This document shows, in pieces, positions 22,658-34,809 of a stretch of DNA of 64,000 bases (the stretch's first letter is position 1; every line of letters begins with the position of its first letter). This stretch comes from Lentinus brumalis (taxonomy: Eukaryota > Basidiomycota > Agaricomycetes > Polyporales > Polyporaceae). The stretch is taken from the NCBI GenBank assembly GCA_001792895.1, contig MARA01000006.1:1860001-1924000 (forward strand). Reading direction: 5' to 3'. Made by a program: the position numbers and the translations under genes. Under the pieces are notes generated by a model, which searched no databases, was not told where the DNA came from, and saw nothing but the letters and a program-made list of their open reading frames with translations.

Positions 22658-23479
22658 ATGTCCTCGTCGTGCCTTGTGGTTCTGTTTCGTCTTGGTCAAT
22701 GGTTCGAGAGGATGGACGCGGACAACGTGGACGTGGACGTGAATAACTGCCTTGGTTTAGGTCCCTGCGCGAGTTGTGAATGCGCTCGGAGGGGGTGTTA
22801 TGTTGTACGAGTATCTTGGTGTGTATCTGTATACTTATCTATCGTGTACTTACTGTACGTTTGGAAGCTTGCTAGTGTCCGAATGAACATACGATTTGTC
22901 CGAGGTCACGTTCGCTCGAAGCTACCCGTCCATCAATGCATCACCTATTGGTGTTGCATTGCGTGTGTGAGATAAGGGCGGGTGGAACATGGTAAATTCG
23001 TCGCAGCTAGGAGATGTCTCTGACGAGCAGTCGGATTCCGGGCAAATCTACTCTGCTTGCTCGGCGTCCGCGAATCATACTTGCTCAACAGTCGAGGCAA
23101 GTGTTGCTGGCAAGTGCTTGTATGCAGTTCAGCAGTTACGACAATAGGCCGCATTGATGGTCTTTCTGGCGTCGGCACGGTATCAATGGAGTGTTGTGTC
23201 TGCAGTCCCTGGCCAAGCGGACAGGCGGCATGTTGTTGACAACCCGCGAGCGCAATTGATCGCAAAGTAACGCTTGTAGTGAGTCGTAGGGATATGCCGT
23301 TGTAATCATGTTCACGGTCAGTGACCGACTCTGCTGATAGCGCTTCTTCGTATAGTGGATAGGGTGTTGCACTGGTACTGTACACATGTACAAGATTCCG
23401 CACTACTTTGCTGGCCTGCTTCCATTCCTCGTATGTAGCCGACACCTCCCAAGCTGCCACTGCCAGGTCGGTCGTCCTT
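22658..23479. other. Convergent intergenic gap
   Basis: This lies between the 3' ends of the carnitine acetyltransferase (+) and the dihydroxy-acid dehydratase (-). No gene is seen. Confidence 0.5.
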
Positions 23480-26397
23480 TCAGTCGCAGTACGCACCGAC
23501 GTTCGCAGGCTGTAAAGAACCACCACAGGTCAGCACCCTGCAACCACACAGAACACGCGAGGACCGACTCACAGCGACATCGCGCGCATACCGGTACAGC
23601 ACGCCGCGCTTCTCCGAGAACTCGCGTTGCGTCCACTTCTCGCGGCGCCGCTTCTGCTCCTCCTCGTCGACGAGCCAGTTGATAGCGCGGCTCTCCGTGT
23701 CGATCACGATCTTGTCCCCGTCCTGGACCAGCGCGATCGGACCGCCGACGAAGGCCTCGGGCACGACGTGACCTGCAGACACGCACGCGTACATCCTCGT
23801 CAGACCTTGCGCTCGTACTGTCGTGGAGGAAGGAGAGAAAAGGCTCGCACCGATGATGAAGCCCCGCGACGCCCCGGAGAACCGGCCGTCGGTGATGAGC
23901 GCGGTCTTGCCGCCGAGGCCGGCACCCATGAGCGCGGCGGTCTGGCCGAGCATCTCTGGCATGCCCGGTCCGCCCTTGGGGCCCTGGTACCGGAAGATGA
24001 TGACCATGCCCTCGGTGATCTCCCCGTTCGCGAGTGCGGTGAAGAATGGCGGGATGCTACAATAGGCAGCGTGAGTGAGTCCGACTGTTAGACGAGATCA
24101 TACGAGTCTGCCGCCACTCACGTATCGAAGCACTTCGCAACACCCTAATGTGTATCATAGAGATGAGCCTCTCGGTGGAAGGGAGATGGAGAACTGTCGC
24201 GATCACGCACCTCGAAGCGGAGGCCCTCCTTCCCGGTGATCTTCGCAACGGCGCTGTCGGGGGCGAGGTTGCCGCGGAGGATCATCAAGTGACCAGTTGA
24301 CTTGAGCGGGTTGTTGAGCGGGCGGACGACATCCTGGTTGGTAAAGTCGAGCTCGGGCACGTCCTCAAGGTTCTCCGCAAGCGTCTTGCCGGTGATGGTG
24401 AGCTGCGAGCCGTCGATGAGGTCCGTGTGCTTCAGGAGGTACTTGAGCAGCGCTGGGATGCCGCCGACTTTGTGCAGGTCTTCCATGACGTACTTGCCGG
24501 AGGGCCTGTGCAAGTCAAGTGTGAGCAGTCATGATGTGCAGCCGTTTGCAAGCGCGGAGCGTACTTCAGGTCAGCGAGGTAGGGAGTTTTGTTCGCGACC
24601 GTCTGGAAGTCGTCGATCGTGATGTCGACGTCCGCCGCACGGGCCATCGCGAGTATATGGAGGACCTAGATATGGAAGACGTCAACGGCTGCACACTGCA
24701 TGTCTGGGCGCAGAGCGCTCACGGCGTTCGTCGATCCACCAATGGCGTTGACAACCGTGATGGCGTTCAAGAACGAATTGCGCGTGAGGATGTCCCTGCG
24801 CATACACCGTCAGTTGCCTTGAAGATCCACCATAGGTCAACACCTACTTAGGCTTAAGATCGAGCTCGAGGAGGCGCTTCATGTACTTCCCAGCCTTCAA
24901 ACATTCCTGGACCTTCTCTGCGTACGTGGCGGGCGTAGACGCGGAGTAGGGCAGCGAGAGACCGAGAACCTCCAGTACACTCGACATGGTGTTCGCACTA
25001 CGCATCACGATGAGCGCCACAGTCCTCTGGGCCATTGCGGGACACATACGTGAACATACCACCACAAGCACCTGGGCCAGGGCAAGAGTGGCGGACGACA
25101 TCGAGACGCTGCTCCTCGTTAATTTTGCCGGTGGCGAAGGCACCGTACGACTCGAACGCGTCAGCAATGTTCATGTTGTCGCCCGCCTTGAAACCCAGGG
25201 CCGGGCAGTCGACCTTGCGGACACCAGGACGGATGGTCCCGCCGTAGACCATGATGGTAGGACGGTTGTGGCGGACAGCGGCGATGACACAGCCGGGCAT
25301 GTTCTTGTCGCAACTGCAGTGACGGTCAGCGGGACTAGGGACTGCAATGTGGAGTAAGGGCATACCCAGGGATGGCGATGTTACCGTCATAGTGTTGTGC
25401 CTGTAAACAGATTCAGGCTACGCTTTTGTGCACGAAGTATGATTGGACCAACCCGGATGAGCTAAGGAAACGATGTGGACGATGCGATTCAGTGAGGGTT
25501 GAAGAGATAGATACGGGTAGGACGTACCGTCTCGATCGAGTCCGCGATGAGGTCACGACTCGGTAACCTGCGAGGATAGAAGTTGGGTGCCTGGTCCGAA
25601 TAAGGGAAAGAAATGGACGCACGAGAACCGCATACCTGACAGAATCAAATATCAGCCACAACGAAGCTTCTGAACCAGGCTCTACTTACCGTCGTTTCCC
25701 ATAGTAATTCCATCACTGCAAGGCCTCAGTGGATGCTTCTGTGAGAGATAGATTCACGCACCTGACACCGATAGTACTGAACGTCAAGCCGACTAGACCT
25801 TCCTGCTTGCATCCCTCCTTGACATGCCTCGCAAGGTCGAGCTGCGTACCTGGTCTCAGCAAGCCCGACATCATCCCGCCTGCTGCCAGTACTCACAAGA
25901 TGGTTGTTACATGGGTTACCTGCCGTGACATCAGACCCTAATTCGAATACGCGTCGCTTATGCACGCTCACCTTCCCACCAAACCGGCGAGATACCGATC
26001 TGCGCAACGAAAGCAGAGGTCATGAGCGCGTCGCCCACCCCGAACAACCTGCACGCGCACTCACCTGCGGCTTGTCCAGATCCTCCACCGTCACGCCCAC
26101 AGCGTGCACTGTCCAACCGCCCTCAGCACCATTGCGATCCAGATGTATAGTCACGACGTACACATCGCCTGAGCGCCTCCGAACCTCTGCGCGGTTCGTT
26201 AGCCGACGACGTCATGGACGAAACTCTGGTCCGCGGACACACCTTGTCTTGCGTGATAACGCATGAGTGCTTGTTCAGCTTGGCCCCAGCGGGCGGGGTA
26301 GGTGGCTTGGGCACCGAGTGACTGCGACCTGATCAGCATACCTCCTATGCCGTCGAGCATCCTCCGAGAAGTCCGGGACGTACATCTCAACGGACAT
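23480..26397 (-). CDS. ILV3: Dihydroxy-acid dehydratase (ILV3)
   Basis: This Fe-S enzyme of the IlvD/Edd family catalyses the third step of valine and isoleucine synthesis. The best start is ATG 26395-26397 (MSVE), joined by a GTACGT...GCAG intron to [20 protein letters not shown] and VITQDK. Later exons give [140 protein letters not shown] and [14 protein letters not shown]. The last exon, spliced after YRYARDVA, ends NVGAYCD with a stop at 23480-23482. The three iron-sulfur cysteines are present. About 15 introns interrupt the gene. An out-of-frame ATG at 26537 opens a leader-like frame (see findings). Confidence 0.92.
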
Positions 26398-26871
26398 GGT
26401 GGCGGTCGGAGGTCAAGAAACGAGGAGAGCCCAGCGAGCGATGGAGACAGAACCCGGCACCGACTAGTGGTCCCCGTACGAGCTATAAGGAGAGCAGGAA
26501 GGAGAAGCGTTGGACGGACTGTATATTTGCGCGACATATGACCCCGGATGCGGCCTCTGCAGCGGACCGATCGACGACGGAATGGCGTGCTGCAGATCGA
26601 TCTGACGTGAAACTCTGCAATGCAGGCCCTTCCCGGCCGAGATCGCGATATCTTATCATTTCCCCCATCGCGATTGGTCCACCTGCGAACCTATCACCCC
26701 GGGCGAATTTGTACGCAGGAGCAGCGCAACTATGTATACAACAAACACTTAGTGCGACTAGAATACAGGATGCATAGCGCATTTGAAGGGCACGTTACGA
26801 TTCAGCAGGGTGTACTTGTAGGCTGGGATATGGCGGGTATGGTCTGCACGGTCAGGTTCAAGCAGAGACAG
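26398..26871. other. Intergenic between ILV3 and PEX5
   Basis: Both neighbours are on the minus strand, so this holds the ILV3 promoter and the PEX5 3' untranslated region. A short upstream frame starting at 26537 overlaps the ILV3 start. No separate gene is seen. Confidence 0.5.
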
Positions 26872-29821
26872 TCAGAAATCGAACCCCTTCTCGCGGAACA
26901 CCTCCAGCTTCGTCTCCGGCCGCGCGATATCAGCTAGGTCTGGGCGGTTCTAGTACAGGACAATATCGTCAGCGATCGCGCAAAGATCACGAAGACCACA
27001 CATGCGCACCATCTGCTGGAACGCGCGCCGCAGCGTCGTCCACAGCTGCTCGCTCTTCCCGCCCCCGGACGACTCCTGCAGGGCGAGTGCGCTCAGGAAG
27101 TGTTCGATCGCCTCTTTGTGTGCACCGATGTTCAGGCCTGGAGAAAGTGTAAGTTGAATGTGCGTGCCTGATGTGCGCTGTGGAAGAGGAGTGCTCACAG
27201 GCTACGCCGACGTTATAGATAGCTCGGGTGTACGTGGGCCGGAGCTGCAGGGCTTCGCGGTACGCACCCAGCGCCTCCTCGGGCTTGTTCCCGTTCGACA
27301 GGCACGACCCAAACCGGTTCCACAGGAGGAAGTCCTATACGTGTGTCCGTGAGCCATCGTACCCAATAAACACACATTCATGTAAACGCACCTGTGGCCG
27401 CATGCTCAGCGCCGCCTCGAAACAGTCCTTCGCGCGGTCGTACTCGCTGCTCGTGTAGAACAGCACGCCGAGCCCGATCTGCACGTCCGGGTCGACCTCC
27501 CCGCGGCTGTACTGCTCACGCGCGACCTTGAGGTACGCCTCGGTGACCTGCTCCTGCGAGTGCCAGGACGAGTTCGTGAGCGACTTCCATGCCTCCTCGG
27601 AGATGCCCGCGTCGGGGAAGCGCGCGTCCAGCCACCGGAGGAGCATCGTGTGTGCACCGCGCTCCAGCGACTCGTTTGTGAATGCGATGGCCAGGGACTA
27701 GAACGCAAAGTCAACAGATGTCGTAACTGAAAGCCCGGTGGGACTCACCATCATGCCTGCGCCTCGCGCACCGGCGGCCTCTGCTCGCTTCACGCCCTCC
27801 ATGAGTGCGGGCATCGCGACGTCGTCCCGCTCGTCCATGCTCCTCGTCTCCCCTAGTAAGATCCAGGCTTCGTACCCGCCCTCTCCCAGGTCGCCCTTCT
27901 GGATCGCCGCCTCCAAGAGCAGAGCAGCCTCGGACAACGAGCCGTTCCGCGCAAGAAGGTCCTTCGCCTCCTGCAAAGACGACCCCGAATGCGACGGGTC
28001 CAGGTACTTGTTGTCCTTCTCTGCACCCACGGGTCAGCGGGACGTACGATTCGCGCATCACACAGGTATGACCACTCACCGAAGACGTAGTCTCCTAGCA
28101 ACGGGATGCCCTGGTCGTCGAACTGCATCGCCGGCTCGGTGTTAAAGTCCTGGCCCATGCCCTCCCATGCGTTCTGCATCATCCCGCCGTAGTCAAAGTC
28201 CAGCTCCTCCCGCTGCGAGCTCATCATCTGGTTGAACTGCGCCTCCCACTTCGCCACGTCTTCCTGCGGCGGAGGCAGCTCCGAGCCCTGCAGCTGTTCC
28301 CACACTCTGCGAATCGCTCAGCATCCGATCCGCACAGGATGTCTCGAGGACACGTACTGCTCAAAGTCCGACCCCATGTATGGGTTCTCCTGCTCCCCTG
28401 CCTTCTCCTTGCCCTTGTCGAGGGTGCTCTCCTGCAGGTCGTCCGCCAGCTGGTCGACAGTGTCGTCCGTAACCTCGGTGATCCGAGCACCGTCGGTCTG
28501 GTCCGCGAGGGATGCGTGCAGCTGCGCGAACGCGGCGTCGAAGTCGATCTGCTTCCCCTTGCCCTTCCCTTGGACCATGCCCATCTGCGGCATGGCCATC
28601 CCGAACGCGGACATGCCCATCGGCATTCCCTGGCCATAGATCCCGGACGACATGTACGGAGACTGGCTGACTGTGATGGACCCATATGAGCATGTCGTTG
28701 ATTGATGAGAAGAAACGAATGTGACAACGCGGATAAACCACTCAGACGTATGCAAAGCTTTGAACGTGAAGCAGCGCTGAGATGATGGCCCGCCAGAGCA
28801 TGCCGCTGTCAAGAGCTGCTATTCTCTCCTGTGTGAGATTCACTCGCCAACTGCTCCAGAGAGCCCCACGACAACCTCTGTGGCCAGGTTTGCCTGGGCG
28901 TGCTATGTCTTTTGCATGTACGGGGGACATCGACATGAACTCTGGCCCCTCAAGGGAACCACCGTCAAGCTACAATCAACCTCTCTGGAGCGGGGATAAT
29001 GCCTCCCAGTCGCATGTATAGCATGCCGTGGGTTTTGAACGAAGGCAGGGTCAAGGCATTACTGAAGTCGGGTCGGGCGGGGAACGCCCACTTCCGCGCG
29101 TTCGCCACGACCCCGTGAAGTTGTCCGAGATCGCAGGCCATCTTGTGACACGAATGCCGACACCGCGGCGAGGTACCAAACCGACCCATGATGCTACGAC
29201 CGAGTCCGAGGCGAATGACTAAGACTCACGATTCGACTGCATAGGCATGCTCTGCTGGGCCGACGGCCTCCCGATCTGTCCCACACCATCAAATTCGGCA
29301 CTCCATCCTCCGGCTGCAGCAGTCGGGGTGTGCGTGCGGTACATCTCGCCAGGGGTCGACCGTCCGGCTTGCATCTCGTTCCACGCCTTGCCTAGGTCGT
29401 GGCCCGCTTGCGGGGGCGCGTGCATGAAGCGTTCGGGCTCAGGAGGCATGACGTGGTGCGACATGGCGAATGACGGTGGTGCGCTTGCCTGCTGGGCGTT
29501 GCCTTCGAAGAACTGGCGGGCCATGGCCATGTCTTGTTGTGAGCCATTTGCGGTCGAGGACGTGGGGAGATGGTGCAGCTGCTACAGAAGTGGATCAGAG
29601 TCTACATGGGCGCATGCAGCAGATATGCTCACCCTAGAACCCGATGGTCCAGCAACCCTATCCTTGAACGTTCCATCAGCACTCGTATGAGTTTGAGGGT
29701 GCCGCAAGTCATTACACACCTGCTGTAAGCTCCGATCTCCGTCCGTGTGCTTCAGAACCTGCGACAGCGGGTTGAATGGCACGGCGCATTCTGAACCAGA
29801 GATAAGACCTTGGAGAGACAT
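26872..29821 (-). CDS. PEX5: Peroxisomal targeting signal 1 receptor PEX5
   Basis: This cycling import receptor binds C-terminal SKL-type signals through TPR repeats and docks at the peroxisome. It starts at ATG 29819-29821 (MSLQGLISGSECAVPFNPLS). Cys12 corresponds to the conserved N-terminal cysteine that is mono-ubiquitinated for export. The unstructured N-half has WxxxF-type PEX13/14 motifs (GWSAEF, KWEAQF) and a Met/Gly-rich stretch. The TPR half begins near DNKYLDPSHSGSSLQEAKDL and includes YEAWILLGETRSMDE, VQIGLGVLFYTSSEYDRAKD, WNRFGSCLSNGNKPEEALGA and YREALQLRPTYTRAIYNVGV. The C-terminus is REKGFDF with a stop at 26872-26874. One intron is unusually long (about 28674-29226). Confidence 0.93.
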
Positions 29822-30538
29822 CGAGCAGGGAGCTGTGAGGAGGTCGCGATAGTAGAGTCTCGAGAGTACCAAGTATATAGTGCCAGGCAGACCAAGGTCG
29901 CGGATGTACGCCGGAGAAGCGGGGTACGGCAATTGCCGAGGGCATCCCACGTGAAATCTCCCCGTTTGGTCTCTGTCGACCTCCTCCTCCTCAGCCCTGT
30001 GCAGAAACTTCGTTCATTCCACCTCCTGCGTGTTCGACGCTCTCGATTTACGGGCCAACAAAGATTCATTGATCTCTGGAGTACTTCTGTAGTAGTGCTT
30101 GCAGCCAGTTATTCAGCACATCCAGCCCTACCTGTGCAGCATGTTTAGGACGATTGGGACATAGCATCCAGCAATAGGTAGATGAAGCAAAGCATGTTGG
30201 CCACTACAAGACACCCTTCTCACTGCGATCGAGGAAGACTAGGCTCGCAGTGCCAGCCTCTAGACCTGATCTTGTGCATGGAGGCGTCTCAGGAGGACCC
30301 AGTGACCACGCATCTCTACCGGCTTCCGCATACGTACCCTGGCCTCAGACATATAACAATCCGTTTATGTATCAGACTGTCGAGGCTGTCGGTATGTGTT
30401 GCATTTATTGTCCCCAGCTCGCACGTTTCGGCTCATGTATCTGCAGGATCATTGCTCATTCTCTTGGATTCGAACGTCACATCGCATTGCTCCACATGTC
30501 GGTCAGTACATCCAGTGGCTTGGGACTCGGTGAGAGCG
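29822..30538. other. Intergenic, PEX5 promoter region
   Basis: This is a gap between two minus-strand genes. Only short frames are present, and no gene or clear motif is seen. Confidence 0.5.
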
Positions 30539-31274
30539 TTACATGCCCTCACTGAACATGTACGCGAACGGATCCCAGTTCCTGTCGTCCCTCCACTCGT
30601 ACTCCATGAAGTTCGCCCCCTTTCTCGCCACCTCCTCCCCATAGATATGCGCGATCCACGCAAGCGTCGCGTCGATCCCCGCGCTGACCCCGCCAGACGT
30701 CCAGCAGTTCCCGTCAACGACGTACCGCGCCAGTCTGATCCAGTTCACCTGCGGTCTCAGCGCCGTCGTCGTCTTCCACGTGTCCTTGTTCGCCGTCGCC
30801 CTCTTTCCGTCCAGCACCCCCGACCGCGCGGCGAGCTCCGCCCCGGTGCAGATCGTAATGAGGTACGCCAGCTTGGGATAGATGTTCTTGATGAACGAGA
30901 CGGGGCCGGCGAGCGCATGCGCTTCCCCGGTGGTCCCGATGCCGCCTGGGACAAGCAGCACCTCGAGGTCCTTGGGCGGGTTGTCGTATGTATGGGTGGG
31001 CACGACGAGCGTGGCGACCTGGGACCCCGTGGTGTTCATCGGGATGTCCTTGGGCACGGTGCTGACTGGATCCAAGGTGGGTCCGATCCAGGCGATGTCG
31101 AGTTTGACTTCGCGTGACAGCATCTGCAACGCCTCGATGGGGCCGAAGACGTCGAGGGGCTCGAAGCCGGGGTAGAGGAGGACGCCGAACTTCGACGGTG
31201 CTAGAGCAGAGATCCAGTCAGGGTCCTGCACAATGGGTTCGTGTATCCGACGCACCTTTGGTGTTTCCTGTCAT
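30539..31274 (-). CDS. DJ-1/PfpI family protein (class I glutamine amidotransferase-like)
   Basis: This is a small cytosolic protein of the DJ-1/PfpI superfamily; members act as glyoxalases, isocyanide hydratases or redox sensors, so the substrate cannot be named. I propose ATG 31272-31274 (MTGNTK), joined by a 55-nt GTGCGT...CTCTAG intron to APSKFGVLLYPGFEPLDVFG. Reading straight through from the intron has no ATG. Other segments are DIAWIGPTLDPVST, LEVLLVPGGIGT, the nucleophile elbow LITICTGAELAARSGVLDG with its conserved Cys, and YVVDGNCWTSGGVSAGIDAT, typical of the family. It ends AYMFSEGM with a stop at 30539-30541. It shares an upstream region with the divergent peptidase gene at 32572. 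Confidence 0.85.
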
Positions 31275-32571
31275 CTTGAATATGCTCTGCTAGACAGGTG
31301 CCTTCCGAGGTTGGTTTGTCTAAGGCATGGTGAGCTCGGTCGCACCTTTATAGTCCTACGAGAGTACTTACTCATCCGTTCGCTCCCCGCATCCTCCTTG
31401 CATCCTTCGCACATCGGCATACCAGGGTGCGGCGAGGCCGTATGCCGGGGAGCCACCTCATCCCTACGCGAGTACAAGAACATCGAACGACATTCTGGTA
31501 CGCGGATCTGGAGCGTCCGCCTGGGTGCCGGAGAGCCACCTCATCTATACGCGAGTACAAGAGCACCAAACGACCTTCTCCCGACAGCCGATCGTCAACT
31601 TGTAAGCAGCGCGCTACCCAATCGATTTTCGTCCGTATCGTCCCCGCAACCCCAAGTTGCGCGACGCGATCTTGGTGTCGACGGGAACCGACCTCTGCTC
31701 TGGCACGAGTGTCCAGTAAGTCACTTGGAATCCGCTGTAATGGACCCATCCTGAAGGCACCTCGTCGGTAAGTCGTCAAAGCAGTATTTCCATAGTGCAA
31801 CAGGTCGAACTAACTATCCTGTACTTCTCCCGACGTCCATCGTAGCGCGAGTGCTCCCTGCAACACGTGTCGGTTCACGGTCACACCAGGTCCCAAGATC
31901 TTACATGGAAGCGCCTAATCTTGAAACCCAACGACAGAACATAACAGCACACGAATTGGTACTTCACGTCGTCGTTTCCAACGTCTAGCCTCCGGTTGTC
32001 ACCGTATAGTTAGCAGGTCGTCGGTGCCGTCGTGATGGGTATCCCTAAGTGCACGCGTACAGTATGCGACATCTGCGTGTCGTCGCTTTCAACACCCGGG
32101 GAATGCTGCGACTTCGGGACATTCAACTCTCGACTGTAGGCTTCACTTGCGAGATGGCGCAGGTGTGCCGCCTGCGCTACCGCCTTTGTGAGCCTGACGT
32201 TCGCCGCAGTGCGCAGTGCTTCGAGTATCAATAATACTCCATCGTCTGTCCAGGGTTTGGTACTGTCTTTGCTAACGGCCCTCTCCGAGTGAACGACTGC
32301 CTAGTAAAACCCCTCCGTTAATGGGACACTTCAAGTGTCGTTTTGTGGTTGCAAGGGATTCAACCAGGATTCAATCGTACAAGTATGTATTGAGCAATAC
32401 ATCAGCACTGTAGCCGAGGATCGCCACAGTAACATGCAATGATTAGCCGGGACCACACAGTATAATTATATCTGGCCGCAGTCAGCGTTCAACCCTCCGT
32501 CAACCTTCCTTCCTCTTACTCTCCATCGCCCCTACTTTCGGTAACACTCGTCGTTCCTTACCAGCTCCAGA
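31275..32571. other. Divergent intergenic region with a direct repeat
   Basis: This is the promoter region of the DJ-1 gene (left) and the S33 peptidase gene (right). A 49-bp direct repeat lies at 31443-31491 and 31526-31574. A TATA-rich stretch (TATAATTATAT) near 32461 lies about 110 bp upstream of the peptidase ATG. No gene is seen. Confidence 0.5.
31443..31574. repeat. Two-copy 49-bp direct repeat, 83-bp period
   Basis: The units at 31443-31491 and 31526-31574 share TGCCGG, GAGCCACCTCATC and TACGCGAGTACAAGA, with about six mismatches. They lie 170-300 bp upstream of the DJ-1 start codon. Whether they bind a regulator is unknown. Confidence 0.6.
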
Positions 32572-34809
32572 ATGAAGGCGGCAGTGCTCACCGCACTGGG
32601 ACTCGCGACGCGCTTAGCGGTGACGCGCGCACAGCTCACAGCTTGGTCTCCTTGTCCCGACCACTCGGACCTGTCCTGCGCGTACTTCAACATCCCGCTG
32701 GACTACCACAACGTCTCCGCGGGTAGCGGTCAACTCCTTGTCGTGAAGGCCAATGCGACTTCCGGCGAGAAGAAGGGCACCATCTTCCTCAATCCGGGTG
32801 AGTGATGTCGTGACCACGCCGTCTTCTTCCACGATACTCATGGACAAACCACGACACGCCCACAGGTGGACCCGGAGTCTCTGGGCTGCAGTCTCTTGTA
32901 GATGACACGTCGGCTCTCATGAACCGCACCGGCGGAGCCTACGACTTCGTCAGCTGGGACCCTCGAGGCGTCGGCCCGTACACCTAGTCAGTCTCCATTA
33001 CTCTTCAGCTCTGCCGATGCTCATCGATTGAACAAGTCCCGGAAACGTATACTGTCTATCAGACGACGAGTTTCAAACCTTCTGGAACGGCACGATCGAG
33101 GTAACGGGCATCAACTGGCTCGGTAACTTCACGAACCAGACCGACCTCAGCAACTTCTACGCGCAAGCCCCGACTATCGACGCGAAGTACCGCGAGTTCG
33201 GCGAGAAGTGCCTGCAGGGCCCGAATGCGACGACGCTGCAGTACATTGGCACTGCAGCAACCGTGCGCGACCTCGTCGGGCTGGCGGATGCTATCGAAGG
33301 CCCCGATAGTCCCATCTTCTATTGGGGTCTCTCGTACGGCACGGTCGTGGGGCGTGGTTCGCTAATAGTTGGTGGCTCGCGTCGTGGGCTGTTGTGCTCT
33401 TAACTAACGAAGAATCATTACAGTGTTCCCGGAGCGTGTCGGCCGAGTCATCCTCGATGGTGTCCTCGATGCCACGCAGGTGGCTACGTTGCAGTCTTAC
33501 AAGGTACGGCAGATCTGCGGCGTTGACATTGCCGCTTAAGTCATGAATGCTCATCCGACGTGCTCTAGCTCTGGCGAGACCAAGTGTCGTCTGTGGAGGA
33601 CGTCTACAGTGGCTTTGCGAATGCATGCGCCATGGCGGGCCCAGCGGGATGCAAGCTGGCTCCTTTCGAAGGAGCCTCCGGGGCGGACGTGGTCGACTAC
33701 ATCTCTCAAGCTTTCGAGGTCGGGGTGCTTTCCTTGTAATATCGCATCCACTGACCTGTTTTGCTGATATAGGCTGCGCATGCCCATCCCGTCAGCAACG
33801 ATCTTCTCCTGCTGCGAGGTACGTGCTATTTGTGACCGCGTGTCGGAACGATGAATCACAACCATGCTATGTAGCGACCGTCTTCGGCGGTATGTATCAA
33901 CCCCAAATGTGGGAGCAACTCGCGAACACCGTCATCCCGAACGCAATCGCCAGCGTACTGGGCAACGCATCCGACACGTCAAGCTCTGCGAAGAAGTACG
34001 TCATCGTCCCCTTCTGGAGCCTGCATGGAGATGGTCAGTATCCGCTGACTGCGTGCACAGCGGCCGCGCTCTCGTCAGACGTGCCACCTTCAGCCAGAAC
34101 AGCTACACAGAGCCCGCTGTTGTTTGCGCAGACAGCGTCGACGCTGACCCTTCTCTGACCATCAACGACATCTTCGACGAGGTCGTGAACGTCACTCGTA
34201 CCGTCTCTCCTTCGTGTATGTCCCCATTGCTGCGCTGTCACTCTGCCAAATAACGCCGCTCACTCAACATTCGTCTGCCGTTAGTCGGAGCGTTCTGGCC
34301 CATCCCCTGGCACCGCTGCTCATACTGGCCCGTGCGCGCCCCCGAGCGGTACCAAGGGCCCTTCAACGGCCCGTACGCGAACAAGGTTCTCGTCATTGGC
34401 AACTCATACGATGGCGCCACGCCGTTCTTCGAGGCGCAGCACATGGCCGAGGTCATGGGTGACCAGGCAGGGCTGGTAAGGCAGGATGGATACGGGGTGA
34501 GTCGATGTTTCCAAAAGCGACGTGATGCACGAGAACAGTACTAACCGGATTCGACTCGCAGCATACCTCCATCTATCAGCCGTCGGAATGCGTCACCGAC
34601 ATCATCATCGCCTACCTCGAGGATGGCACTGTAAGTAGACACGTTGACATGGAGGGATGCGTCGCTGACGACGATACGCTTCTGTGTAGCTGCCTGCTGG
34701 GAATGCCTCTTCCCCGACCGTGTGCGCCATCGATGACTCTGTGGAGCTGTTCCCTGGTGTCAAGTCTGTCGACGTCCCTGCAAACGGGACCTTGACCGAC
34801 AGAGAGTAA
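32572..34809 (+). CDS. Secreted S33 alpha/beta-hydrolase (tripeptidyl aminopeptidase-like)
   Basis: This is a predicted secreted serine hydrolase of MEROPS family S33 with a TAP-like C-terminal domain. The N-terminus (MKAAVLTALGLATRLAVTRA) looks like a signal peptide. Landmarks in order are FLNPGGPGVSG (oxyanion region), YDFVSWDPRGVGPYT, PIFYWGLSYGT (nucleophile Ser in GLSYG), FPERVGRVILDGVLDATQVA, FWPIPWHRCSYWPVRAPERY, VLVIGNSYDGATPF (acid Asp) and DGYGHTSIYQPSECV (catalytic His). All three triad residues are present. Many Asn-X-Ser/Thr sites fit secretion. About nine introns are needed; one exon joins GPYT to PGNVYC across a GTCAGT...CAAG intron. I place the stop at 34807-34809, but AGAGA|GTAAGT there is also a good splice donor, so a small extra exon is possible. 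Confidence 0.85.

Noticed and set aside
30182..31117. 311-codon plus-strand frame
   Set aside because: It is antisense to the DJ-1/PfpI gene, whose catalytic motifs are on the minus strand.
32310..32400. Possible tRNA gene (GGTTCAA-like bases)
   Set aside because: No cloverleaf with matching acceptor and anticodon arms could be drawn around the B-box-like bases.
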